This document shows positions 32,053 through 39,466 of a stretch of DNA of 43,876 bases, piece by piece. The notes beneath the pieces are model-generated. The model saw only the letters and a list, made by a program, of their open reading frames with translations, did no database searches and was not told where the DNA came from. Position 1 is the stretch's first letter; each line of letters opens with the position of its first letter. The DNA comes from an uncultured Megasphaera sp. (GTDB lineage: Bacteria > Bacillota > Negativicutes > Veillonellales > Megasphaeraceae). The stretch lies in contig NZ_UQBH01000018.1 of assembly GCF_900539295.1 (NCBI RefSeq), positions 1 to 43,876 on the forward strand. The letters are read 5' to 3'. A program made the position numbers and the translations under genes.

Positions 32053-32739
32053 TTATTTTAAACTCCCTTTATGCTTCATCCAGCGGCGGCTGCCGAAGAG
32101 CAGGACCGCTAAGAGACAGACCATAAGACAGACGGCAATTAAGCTGTGCGGATCAAAATGAATGAGATCGTATCCCAGCCAGACTTCCATACAGACGGCG
32201 AGGATTTTCCCGGCCATGGTAGCTGCGCCGTGTTCGGCAAAGCTGATGCGGCTCAGGGCACTGAATGCCGTGACGACAAAGTTGGGCGAATAAGGAATTG
32301 CCCGAAAGAAAAAGACCAGTTTACAGTCAATCTTACCGTTGAGCTGCGACAGCCAGCGGCTCTTATCGACCAAGGTCTGGGCCTTATGCCGAAAGACGTA
32401 GCGCATGATGACGAAGGCCAGCACATTGCCGATGACCTGCCCGGCCCAGGAGATGATAATCCCCGGTACGAGGCCGAAGAGGATGCCGTTGACGGTAACG
32501 AACTGGACCGACGGTAAGCCGGTCATATTGGTCAGAACGATGAGCAGGATCATGATGAACACAGCGACGCTGCCGAAGGATGAAATATAGTCGGTCAGGC
32601 CGGGAATATCATGCTGGACAGTCAGCTGCCACAGGGTGCTGTAAAAAGACGGAATGAACCAGTGAATGGCCAGACAGATGGCGACTAACAGCACCAAGGT
32701 CAAAGGCTTCATCAAATTGGCAATCATCGTTCGATTCAT
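32053..32739 (-). CDS. DedA/TVP38-TMEM64 (VTT-domain) membrane protein
   Basis: A 228-residue membrane protein with about six hydrophobic segments. The VTT-domain core is visible in TGLPSVQFVTVNGILFG (re-entrant loop, about 78-94), SWAGQVIGNVLAFVIMRYVF and RAIPYSPNFVVTAFSALS (conserved Arg/Pro, about 148-165). Family members are proposed lipid scramblases or transporters. ATG at 32739 is used; a GTG four codons earlier lies within the GGAAGTGGG ribosome site. It may be cotranscribed with the SPFH unit, 27 bases downstream, but the order suggests its own transcript. Confidence 0.87.
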   Translation of the reverse strand: MNRTMIANLMKPLTLVLLVAICLAIHWFIPSFYSTLWQLTVQHDIPGLTDYISSFGSVAVFIMILLIVLTNMTGLPSVQFVTVNGILFGLVPGIIISWAGQVIGNVLAFVIMRYVFRHKAQTLVDKSRWLSQLNGKIDCKLVFFFRAIPYSPNFVVTAFSALSRISFAEHGAATMAGKILAVCMEVWLGYDLIHFDPHSLIAVCLMVCLLAVLLFGSRRWMKHKGSLK

Positions 32740-32883
32740 AGAATGTCCCACTTCCCATAATTAGATTCTCTATTACTTTCATTTTATAGCAAACCCGGTA
32801 AAGGCACAAGAACAAACCAACATTTCTCGGCAGTAATCTCCCTGCAAAATAGGCTACGAAAAAACGGCCGCCCTTGCCCCCTT

Positions 32884-33351
32884 TCAAGGGTAGAGAACCA
32901 GGCGGACATCCATATCGCGGTGCTGCAAAAAAGACTGGACAGACTCTTTGGCAACGGCCAGGGCCGCTTCCCTGGGATAGCCGAAGATGCCCGCCGAAAT
33001 GAGGGGAAAGGCGATGGACTGACAGCCCGCATCCGCCGCCAGCCGTAAAGCCGTTTCATAACAACCGGCTAAGAGTTCCCCCTCGCCCTGCTCCCCACCC
33101 TGCCAGACGGGACCGACGGTATGGATGATGTACCGGGCTTTCAGGCCGTAACTTCCCGTTAAGACCGACTGCCCCGTCGGACAAGGGGCTTTGGATGAAC
33201 ATTCCGCCTGCAGCTCCCCGGCACGGGCCCCGACGGCCCGGAAAATGGCCCCGCAGACACCGCTTCCGGCCAAAAGCTGCGAATTGGCAGCATTGACGAT
33301 AGCATCGGTCTCCATGGTGACGATATCGCCGTGAACGATTGAAAAAGCCAT
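32884..33351 (-). CDS. Macrodomain ADP-ribose-binding protein
   Basis: A 155-residue macrodomain. The ligand-binding segments are DAIVNAANSQLLAGSGVCGAIFRAVG (about 17-42) and PLISAGIFGYP (about 112-122). The loop reads GSGVCGAIF where MacroD enzymes have GGGVDGAIH, a variant common in Firmicutes. The protein ends soon after VRLVLYP, shorter than the 170-180 residues of YmdB-like proteins but containing the whole core. ADP-ribose or O-acetyl-ADP-ribose hydrolysis is likely. ATG 33351 has AGGTG 8 bases upstream. Confidence 0.9.
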   Translation of the reverse strand: MAFSIVHGDIVTMETDAIVNAANSQLLAGSGVCGAIFRAVGARAGELQAECSSKAPCPTGQSVLTGSYGLKARYIIHTVGPVWQGGEQGEGELLAGCYETALRLAADAGCQSIAFPLISAGIFGYPREAALAVAKESVQSFLQHRDMDVRLVLYP

Positions 33352-33407
33352 TAAAATCACACCTTTCAAAAAAACTCAACCGAATCGTACAGAGATTCGC
33401 CTAAAAC

Positions 33408-33441
33408 AAAGAGGACTGCCGCTCAAACGGCAGTCCTCTTT
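33408..33441 (-). terminator. Terminator after pepC
   Basis: A perfect 14-bp stem, AAAGAGGACTGCCG/CGGCAGTCCTCTTT, with a 6-base loop. On the minus strand it is followed by GTTTTAG. It separates pepC from the macrodomain gene. Confidence 0.88.
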
Positions 33442-33498
33442 CATACCTGCTTCGGCCGTCGAGCTGTCAAAGCGATGTTTACGATCAAACGGTACGGA

Positions 33499-34809
33499 CT
33501 AACAATCTTCGTCCCAAGCGTTGATGACGACCGGTTCCGTTTCCAGCAGCGCCGCTTGCTGAGGGCTGAAGTGGCGTCTGTCGATGACGGCTTCATAGAC
33601 GTATTCCTTGAAATATTTTTCGGAGCAGACGAAATAGCCTTTATCGCCGACGTCTTTGCCCCAGGAATTTTCGATTTTCCAGCGGTCAGGCCGACCGTCG
33701 CCGTCGAAGTGGACGCCGGTGAGCAGCATGGCGTGCGTCGCTGAACTGCTGCCGTACTGCAGGCGTTCCCCTTTCGGCATGTCCGTCGAAAAACCGCCCA
33801 GCAAGGCTTCGTACTGAACGCTGTCCGGGTCCCAGACACCGTCTTTGCGAGCGCCAAAGGCGCCGGCATCGCAGGCAAACCACACAGCCTGTCCGGCTTT
33901 AAGCTGGGTGACGCACAAATCTTCCAGTTCTTCCTGCGACAGGTGGAGGGCTTCCATATCGGAATCGGCCATATTTTCAATGCCGTGGAAGCGAATGAGG
34001 CGATGGAGGGGCTTATCCGGCGTCGGTTCGTGGATGACCGGCACATAGTCACGAAGGGAGATGCCGACGTACGTTTGGTAAAATTCCTGAGGCGTCAGAT
34101 TCCGTTCTTCGTGATAGACCTTGTCCTTGTCGCGATAGGCAAAGTCAAAGGTTTGTACGGGCTCGCCAAAGGCGATGCATTCGGCCTTATAAATTTCAGC
34201 CAGCATCTCCTGTTTGCGTCCATAAGGATCTTTTCCGGCCAGGACCAATTCCCGCAGCTCCCTGGCGTCTTTTCGCAGGAGACGGTTCATCATGGTCACG
34301 AAGCAGTCGGTGTGATCGGACTGGTACGATTCGGGCTGGACCTGTTTGGGAACGACACCGTATTTTTCGATGAGGTCCACGGCTTCCGTCCAGTAGCCGC
34401 CGTCAGTCATGCCGCGCAGGACATACTGCATGGCCTGTCCTTTAATCGGTTCATGGGCATTTTCAATGACCATTTCCAAGAAGTTGTTGGCCTTTTCTAG
34501 TTTATCATAAAAAGACAGGTAATTCTGCGACAGTTCAAATTCATCCAAACGGCAGGTTTCAGCCACCTTTTCCCGCAGGATATTGAGGGCCGCAAAGAGC
34601 CAGCAGCGGCCCGATCGCTGTTGAGCCGTAATCCCCCGGGTCAAAACTTCGACGGAAAAGGCTCCTTTTAATTTCGCTCCCGCTGTGGGGACATAGGCCA
34701 GGTCTGCCATATCGGTCTTAGCCAGGGCCGACTGGAGGACCTGAGCCTCTTTATTCGAAGCATAGGATTGACGAAATCCTTGTAATACATCTTTCGTAAT
34801 GTCTTTCAT
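33499..34809 (-). CDS. pepC: Aminopeptidase C (bleomycin hydrolase family C1B)
   Basis: A 436-residue cytoplasmic cysteine aminopeptidase. The active-site cysteine is in QQRSGRCWLFAALN (Cys at about 69), the histidine in SATHAMLLTGV, and the asparagine in IENSWGKDVGDKGYFV. Length and layout match PepC of lactic acid bacteria. Its C-terminus enters the active site in the hexamer and trims peptides from the N-terminus. AGGAGG stands 6 bases before ATG, and pepT ends 10 bases upstream, so pepT-pepC form a peptide-use operon. Confidence 0.95.
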   Translation of the reverse strand: MKDITKDVLQGFRQSYASNKEAQVLQSALAKTDMADLAYVPTAGAKLKGAFSVEVLTRGITAQQRSGRCWLFAALNILREKVAETCRLDEFELSQNYLSFYDKLEKANNFLEMVIENAHEPIKGQAMQYVLRGMTDGGYWTEAVDLIEKYGVVPKQVQPESYQSDHTDCFVTMMNRLLRKDARELRELVLAGKDPYGRKQEMLAEIYKAECIAFGEPVQTFDFAYRDKDKVYHEERNLTPQEFYQTYVGISLRDYVPVIHEPTPDKPLHRLIRFHGIENMADSDMEALHLSQEELEDLCVTQLKAGQAVWFACDAGAFGARKDGVWDPDSVQYEALLGGFSTDMPKGERLQYGSSSATHAMLLTGVHFDGDGRPDRWKIENSWGKDVGDKGYFVCSEKYFKEYVYEAVIDRRHFSPQQAALLETEPVVINAWDEDC

Positions 34810-34819
34810 AGCCTGCCTC

Positions 34820-36064
34820 CTACTTCTTCAAGGTATAAGCCCGTTTGGCGATTTCAACGACCGTTTCGCAGGCTTTTACCAAAGACTCAATGGGCAGGTA
34901 TTCGAAACGGCCGTGGAAGTTGGCACCGCCCGTAAAGAGATTGGGGCACGGCAGGCCGCGGAAAGAGAGTTGAGCCCCGTCAGTACCGCCCCGGATGGGA
35001 GCCACTTCCGGCGTGACGCCGACGGCTTCCATGGCCGTCTTAGCCAGGTCGACGACATCCATATGGCCGTCTTCGATTTTTTCCAACATGTTATAGTAGA
35101 CGTCCCGTTCACCGAGGTCGACCGTCCCTTGGCCGTACTTGTCGGTAAAGAGCGCTGCCATCTGCCGCAAGAAGGCCTTGCGCTGTTCAAAGCGCGTCCG
35201 ATCGTGGTCGCGGATGAGGATGTGCATCGTGCACGTTTCGACGTCGCCGTTCAGTTTATAGACGTGGAAGAAGCCTTCGTGACCTTCGGTGTATTCCGGT
35301 TTTTCCCCGGCAGGCAGGAGTTGCTGCCATTCGGCGGCCATGGTCAGGGCGTTTTTCATCTTGCCCTTGGCATCGCCGGTATGGACGCTGCGGCCATGGA
35401 AGGTAATGGTCCAATTAGCAGCGTTGAAGTTTTCATATTCAAGGCCGCCCAGTTCGCCGCCGTCGACGGTGTAGGCAAAGTGGGCGCCGAATTTTTCGAC
35501 GTCGAACAAGGCCGCACTGCGCCCCGTTTCTTCGTCCGGCGTAAAGCCGATGCGAATCTTGCCGTGCTTGATGTCGGGATGCTGCAGAAGGTATTCGACA
35601 GCGCTGACGATGGATGTGACGCCGGCCTTGTCATCGGCGCCGAGGAGGGTCGTGCCGTCGGTGAACAAGATGTCCTGGCCCTTATACTTCAGGATTTCCG
35701 GAAAGGATTCCGTCGAAAAGACGATGCCCTTTTCTTCATTCAAGACGATATCCTTGCCGTCATAATTGTCTTTGCGGACGACTTTGATGTCCTTCCCAGA
35801 GGCATCGGGGCTGGTATCGACGTGGGAGAGGAAGCCGACGACAGGGCCGTCGACGCCGTTGGCCGGCAGGGTAGCCATGACGTAGCCGTGTTCGTCAATA
35901 GAAACGTCCTCCAGGCCGAGGCCTTTCAATTCTTCGGCTAAGGCTTTTGAAAAGACGAGCTGGCCCGGCGTACTCGGGCAAACGGCGTCGTTTTCTTCAT
36001 CAGACTGGGTGTCGAACGAAACGTATTTCAAAAAACGATTGATCAATGCATCACGATGGAGCAT
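34820..36064 (-). CDS. pepT: Peptidase T (tripeptide aminopeptidase)
   Basis: A 414-residue M20-family zinc tripeptidase. Metal-binding and catalytic motifs are GFLSHVDTSPDASG (His/Asp, about 77-90), TTLLGADDKAGVTSIV (bridging Asp, about 138-153), FTPDEETGRSAALFDV (catalytic Glu pair, about 174-189) and GRSVHTGDAKGKM. The C-terminal GGTDGAQLSFRGLPCPNLFTGGANFHGRFEY holds the last ligand. GGAAGTG lies 5 bases before ATG. It is first in pepT-pepC; a TATAAT on the minus strand (36103-36098) may be its -10 box. Confidence 0.96.
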   Translation of the reverse strand: MLHRDALINRFLKYVSFDTQSDEENDAVCPSTPGQLVFSKALAEELKGLGLEDVSIDEHGYVMATLPANGVDGPVVGFLSHVDTSPDASGKDIKVVRKDNYDGKDIVLNEEKGIVFSTESFPEILKYKGQDILFTDGTTLLGADDKAGVTSIVSAVEYLLQHPDIKHGKIRIGFTPDEETGRSAALFDVEKFGAHFAYTVDGGELGGLEYENFNAANWTITFHGRSVHTGDAKGKMKNALTMAAEWQQLLPAGEKPEYTEGHEGFFHVYKLNGDVETCTMHILIRDHDRTRFEQRKAFLRQMAALFTDKYGQGTVDLGERDVYYNMLEKIEDGHMDVVDLAKTAMEAVGVTPEVAPIRGGTDGAQLSFRGLPCPNLFTGGANFHGRFEYLPIESLVKACETVVEIAKRAYTLKK

Positions 36065-36104
36065 ATTAACACTTCCTTTTCTATAACTATGCTTTATATT
36101 ATAG

Positions 36105-36162
36105 CAAAAAAGAAGGATCGCTGCATTAAGGCCCTGTCAGCCTGTAGGCGCAATCCTTCTTT
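36105..36162 (-). terminator. Terminator after the DUF2249 gene
   Basis: On the minus strand AAAGAAGGAT (36162-36153) pairs with ATCCTTCTTT (36118-36109), then runs into TTTT. The loop is about 34 bases and GC-rich. It ends the DUF2249 transcript just before the pepT promoter. Confidence 0.75.
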
Positions 36163-36181
36163 CCATCGGTCCTGCCATAAA

Positions 36182-36865
36182 TTATAATACTTTGACTTGC
36201 TGATTCTTTTCGCCGAACTGTTCCATCAAGAGATGTTTAATCGTTTCCCGATCGGTCCCCTTTTCTTCTTCCTGCTTGATCAGTTTATAGGCTCCAAATA
36301 AGGGCGACGGGCCGATTTCAGAGCTGAAGAAGCCGATGCCCTGGTTCCAGGCGATGAGCTCGAAGACGTCGTCTAAGGCCCGGGAATCGATGCCGTGGAT
36401 GTATGCTTTGACCAGTTCCCGTACGGCCTGACGACGGCGGCCGGCGCCGACGGCATTGGCCAGGGACAGCATGAGGCGCATTTCATAGGACAAGTAATGC
36501 CGTTCGTCGTTCCACGTTTCATCCCAGAATTCGACGGCAATGCGGCCCAGATTCTTATCGATGATGGGGAAATTCAAGAGGGCTGCCGGGCCGAAGGGCT
36601 TCTTCCCCGACGGTGCCTTGGCTTCACGGCGGTAGAACCAGATGTGATATTCATGGGGCTGTACTTCTTCGACATGGTATTCAAAGCCCCGGTCGGTCAT
36701 GGCTTCATAGAGGGGATAGGGTTCAAAACTCTGAATCAGATGGAGTCCGCTCCCGGCTTCAACTTGGTCGGCCTGTTTAAAGAGGCCCTGGGAAAAATTG
36801 CCCTTGGCCTGACGCAGATCGATGACCTTAAACTGTTCTTTTTTATCTTTCCATTCGTTATACAT
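36182..36865 (-). CDS. DUF2249 plus carboxymuconolactone-decarboxylase-like fusion protein
   Basis: A 227-residue protein of two parts. Residues about 12-78 match the DUF2249 (TusA-like) fold: FKVIDLRQAKGNFSQGLFKQ and GLHLIQSFEPYPLYEAMTDRGFEY. Residues about 95-210 resemble a helical AhpD/carboxymuconolactone-decarboxylase domain: LLNFPIIDKNLGRIAVEF, SYEMRLMLSLANAVGAGR and VFELIAWNQGIGFFSSEIGPS. The whole protein has no cysteine, so neither a TusA-type thiol nor an AhpD CxxC is available. The function is unknown; binding of a small ligand or redox cofactor is possible. Its ribosome site AGGAGG is the 3' arm of a long leader hairpin, so translation may be regulated. Confidence 0.7.
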   Translation of the reverse strand: MYNEWKDKKEQFKVIDLRQAKGNFSQGLFKQADQVEAGSGLHLIQSFEPYPLYEAMTDRGFEYHVEEVQPHEYHIWFYRREAKAPSGKKPFGPAALLNFPIIDKNLGRIAVEFWDETWNDERHYLSYEMRLMLSLANAVGAGRRRQAVRELVKAYIHGIDSRALDDVFELIAWNQGIGFFSSEIGPSPLFGAYKLIKQEEEKGTDRETIKHLLMEQFGEKNQQVKVL

Positions 36866-36870
36866 AGGAA

Positions 36871-36950
36871 TACCTCCTGACGTAATCTTTCAGATAGTTC
36901 ATAAGCTCTCGCTTGATGATCTTATCCTACCAGATTTTTCTCAGGAGGTA
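36871..36950 (-). promoter_or_regulatory. Long leader hairpin hiding the ribosome site (riboswitch or thermometer candidate)
   Basis: On the minus strand TACCTCCTGA (36950-36941) is a perfect 10-bp complement of TCAGGAGGTA (36880-36871), which holds the ribosome site of the DUF2249 gene. Between them a second helix AATCT/AGATT (36936-36932 and 36888-36884) and a third arm can form: GATA/TATC, TCAT/ATGA, then AAGC/GCTT capped by a GAGA tetraloop at 36910-36907. The internal loops are GAAA opposite ACG, and GGTAG opposite TGAA. It matches no riboswitch class I recognise. A promoter upstream of 36950 was not clear. Regulatory function is inferred. Confidence 0.6.
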
Positions 36951-37042
36951 CGTTGCTTTTCTAACACTTTTTGATTTTTATTTTCAGAAACAGATTTCCT
37001 GTCGGAGCGAGCTGACCTGAGCGGATGAAAACAGACTTGCGC

Positions 37043-37633
37043 TCAAGCTTCCCCGGATTCCATCAGACCGGCTCGGCTCTTGGCCCTTGCCAAGTCGTCC
37101 CTCATCCATGTCAGCCAGTGAATATCCTTACTCAGCCGATACTGCAGGAGGTACCCTTCGTAAGCGGTCAGCAGCAACCGCGAGGCCTTTTCTGCTTCGT
37201 CCTCCGGAATCCCCGACTGACGAAGAACTTTTTGAAATAAGACCCGTATCTTTTCCAGCCCCTGCAAAAAAGCCGCGGCCAAATCCGGTTCGATAAAGGC
37301 GATTTCCATGCCCAGCACTGAAAAGGGACAGCCATAAAAACGGCCGCCTTCGGCCTCCTCTATCATAGTCGCTGACACCTTTCGTATAAAAGGTTCCCAA
37401 GCCCCTTCCCGGTCGGCGATGTCTTCCATCATGCCCAAGACCCGGTTCTCATAAAATTCCGCAGCTGCAAAACCGACGTCTTTTTTACGCTTGAAATAAA
37501 AATAGAACGAGCCCTTGGTCACACCGGCGGCCGTCAAAATATCCTGGACACCGGTTGCCACATAGCCCTTTTCCCAAAACAGGCCGGCAGCTCGGCAGAT
37601 AATCTTTTCCTTCGTTTCTTCACCTTTCGTCAT
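37043..37633 (-). CDS. TetR/AcrR-family regulator (AcrR/NemR-like)
   Basis: A 196-residue TetR protein. The helix-turn-helix is TKEKIICRAAGLFWEKGYVATGVQDILTAAGVTKGSFYFYFKRKKD (8-53 roughly), typical of the YxTR-type regulators of reductase genes. The C-terminal domain has FYGCPFSVLGMEIAF with one cysteine, a form seen in electrophile or quinone-responding members such as NemR. AAAGGAGGG lies 7 bases before ATG 37633; an upstream extension of 21 residues has no support. It is divergent from the [4Fe-4S] protein gene across a large palindrome, its likely operator. Confidence 0.9.
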   Translation of the reverse strand: MTKGEETKEKIICRAAGLFWEKGYVATGVQDILTAAGVTKGSFYFYFKRKKDVGFAAAEFYENRVLGMMEDIADREGAWEPFIRKVSATMIEEAEGGRFYGCPFSVLGMEIAFIEPDLAAAFLQGLEKIRVLFQKVLRQSGIPEDEAEKASRLLLTAYEGYLLQYRLSKDIHWLTWMRDDLARAKSRAGLMESGEA

Positions 37634-37689
37634 AACGCGTCCCTCCTTTGCTACTATACAAAAAATAGAGCGGGAATGCAATACAGGTA

Positions 37690-37736
37690 TTGACAAAATA
37701 AACCAAACGGTCTATAAATAGACCAAGTGGTTTATT
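37690..37736 (+). promoter_or_regulatory. Promoter and 40-bp palindromic operator between TetR and the QueG-like gene
   Basis: TTGACA (37690-37695), 17 bases, TATAAA (37713-37718) drives the rightward gene. An inverted repeat centred between 37716 and 37717 covers the -10 box: outer arms AATAAACCA/TGGTTTATT (37697-37705, 37728-37736) and inner arms GGTCTAT/ATAGACC (37709-37715, 37718-37724). A TetR dimer, or two, bound here would block RNA polymerase. Binding by the adjacent TetR is inferred. Confidence 0.82.
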
Positions 37737-37759
37737 TTTTTATCAGAAAGGAATCTGCT

Positions 37760-38728
37760 ATGACTACCTCCCCGTCTCTGCTTGCTGAAAAAATCTATCA
37801 ACAGGCCCGGCTTTCCGGCTACGACGACTGCGGCATCATCGCCATCGACGAGATGGATGAATACCTGGGACGCTTCCAAGAACGACTGGAAAAGGAACCG
37901 ACGAGTCGCCCCTTTTATCAGCGCATCGAAGGCGCCATGAATACGAAACAGCGCTTTCCCTGGGCCAAATCGGTCATCATTTGTACGTGGTGGCTCGGCC
38001 GGTACCGCCTGCCCGAGTCCCTTGAAGGAAAATACGCCCGAGCCTTCTTTCTCGCTCCCCAAGTCTCCCTCGATGAGGAAGGTCTCCGCAAGAAAGACGC
38101 CTTTACGGACTGGCTGACGGCAGAAGGCCTGCGCTGGGAAGGCGGCGAAAAAAGCTCCCACCTGCAAATCGGCGGGCTGCGCCATGCCGCCATGAAAGCC
38201 GGTCTGGGAATCATTCGTAAAAATAACTTTCTCTACACCGAGAGAGGCTCTTTCGTCATGCTCGAAGGCTTCGTCATCGATGAATCCTGCGAGCTCCGCC
38301 AACACCATGACCTAAAGCCCTGCGCTCCCCAATGCCGCCTCTGTCAGGATCACTGCCCGACAGGTGCCCTCTCGGCCCCCTTTACCATGAACCTCTTGAA
38401 ATGCATCTCTTTTTGGAATACCTTCGGGAAAAGCCAACTGCCGCCTGCGCTGCCTGAAAAAGCTATGGGGTCTTGGATTGTCGGCTGCGATGCCTGTCAA
38501 AATGCCTGCCCCTACAACAAGATTCCCGCTGCCAAAGCAGAGAAAGACATTCCTGAAAAAGTAAATCAGGCCTTGCCCTGGCTGGATCCGGAAAAATTGA
38601 AAACGGCGCCGGATACGATCTTACGAGACCAGATTCTTCCCTTATGTGATAACCACATCCAACCAAACGAAGTCGACACCCTGCGATGCAGTGCGGCCCG
38701 TTATCTTCGGAATCAGCCAAATCGCTAA
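37760..38728 (+). CDS. QueG-like double [4Fe-4S] cluster protein
   Basis: A 322-residue protein similar in layout to epoxyqueuosine reductase. The N-terminal part carries conserved segments such as WAKSVIICTWWLGRY and SSHLQIGGLRHAAMKAGLGIIRKNNFLYTERGSFVMLEGF (about 133-172). The C-terminal part has two [4Fe-4S] motifs, CAPQCRLCQDHCP (about 192-204) and CDACQNACP (about 245-253). True QueG is a cobalamin-dependent tRNA enzyme; whether this protein is that or a paralogue with a different substrate is uncertain. Control by a TetR regulator, unusual for queG, argues for a stress or detoxification role. AAAGGAA precedes ATG. Confidence 0.78.
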   Translation: MTTSPSLLAEKIYQQARLSGYDDCGIIAIDEMDEYLGRFQERLEKEPTSRPFYQRIEGAMNTKQRFPWAKSVIICTWWLGRYRLPESLEGKYARAFFLAPQVSLDEEGLRKKDAFTDWLTAEGLRWEGGEKSSHLQIGGLRHAAMKAGLGIIRKNNFLYTERGSFVMLEGFVIDESCELRQHHDLKPCAPQCRLCQDHCPTGALSAPFTMNLLKCISFWNTFGKSQLPPALPEKAMGSWIVGCDACQNACPYNKIPAAKAEKDIPEKVNQALPWLDPEKLKTAPDTILRDQILPLCDNHIQPNEVDTLRCSAARYLRNQPNR

Positions 38729-38732
38729 GGCC

Positions 38733-39329
38733 TTACAGCTCCGCTCTCACGCGGTATACGAGAATTTTTTCTTTCGCATCGCCGTCAAAGAGGTCGCCGC
38801 AGTCGATCGGTTCTTCTTCCATGAGGCGCAGGTGGTGGCTGAGAAATTCTTCTACATCGTCGTAGGGATAGTAAAAGAAGATCCGCAGCCGCCGCGGCCG
38901 TCGCTGCAAAGAATCGAAGATCTTCCCCAATACCCGCTTCAGCGTATGCAGGGCGAAGGGGTTGAAGAAAAAGCAGCAGTCGGCTTCATCGGGCAGGTCA
39001 TACGTCGCCGCATCGGCTAAAACGAAGGACACCCGCTTCCGTGCCGCCGGGCTCTCGGCGTTGACCAGGGCCTTCTGCCACAGCCGCTGGTCGTATTCGA
39101 TGCCCAGGGAGCGGCACCCGGTCTGATAGGTCATGAAGATACTGACCCTTCCTTTGCCGCTGCCATAGTCGACGAGGGTATCCTTCTTACGGATATAGCC
39201 GCTGTTGGCCAATTTTTCGAGGACGCCGTAATCCGTCGGCTCGTAGGGATGATGCTCCCCGTCAGAGTGGCTGTCGTCCCGGCCGGCCGTCTTGATTTGT
39301 AAAAGTTGTTCCCATTCTTGTTCTGTCAT
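38733..39329 (-). CDS. Class I SAM-dependent methyltransferase
   Basis: A 198-residue Rossmann-fold methyltransferase. Motif I is TLVDYGSGKGRVSIFM (about 51-66), with a motif II acid in LGIEYDQ and a motif IV-like ADCCFFFNPFA (about 116-126). The NPF resembles the NPPF/DPP motif of N-methyltransferases but the substrate is unknown. It has no partner gene and is convergent with the QueG-like gene, with 4 bases between the stops. Confidence 0.85.
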   Translation of the reverse strand: MTEQEWEQLLQIKTAGRDDSHSDGEHHPYEPTDYGVLEKLANSGYIRKKDTLVDYGSGKGRVSIFMTYQTGCRSLGIEYDQRLWQKALVNAESPAARKRVSFVLADAATYDLPDEADCCFFFNPFALHTLKRVLGKIFDSLQRRPRRLRIFFYYPYDDVEEFLSHHLRLMEEEPIDCGDLFDGDAKEKILVYRVRAEL

Positions 39330-39466
39330 CTTCCTGTCTCCTTCTTCCGTATCTGACTCCCATTATACACCATTTCTGTTTTTACACGGCTCTTACCCTT
39401 TTATCACAAAACATTGATGCCTTTTTGATAAAATGAGCTGAAATATGCAGGAGGTGCATGATTATT

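Noticed and set aside
34799..35941. Plus-strand open frame of 380 codons opposite pepT
   Set aside because: Antisense shadow of a well-conserved peptidase gene, with low-complexity composition and no start signal.
37043..37160. Possible terminator after the second TetR gene
   Set aside because: Only short stems without a T run are visible between 36960 and 37043.
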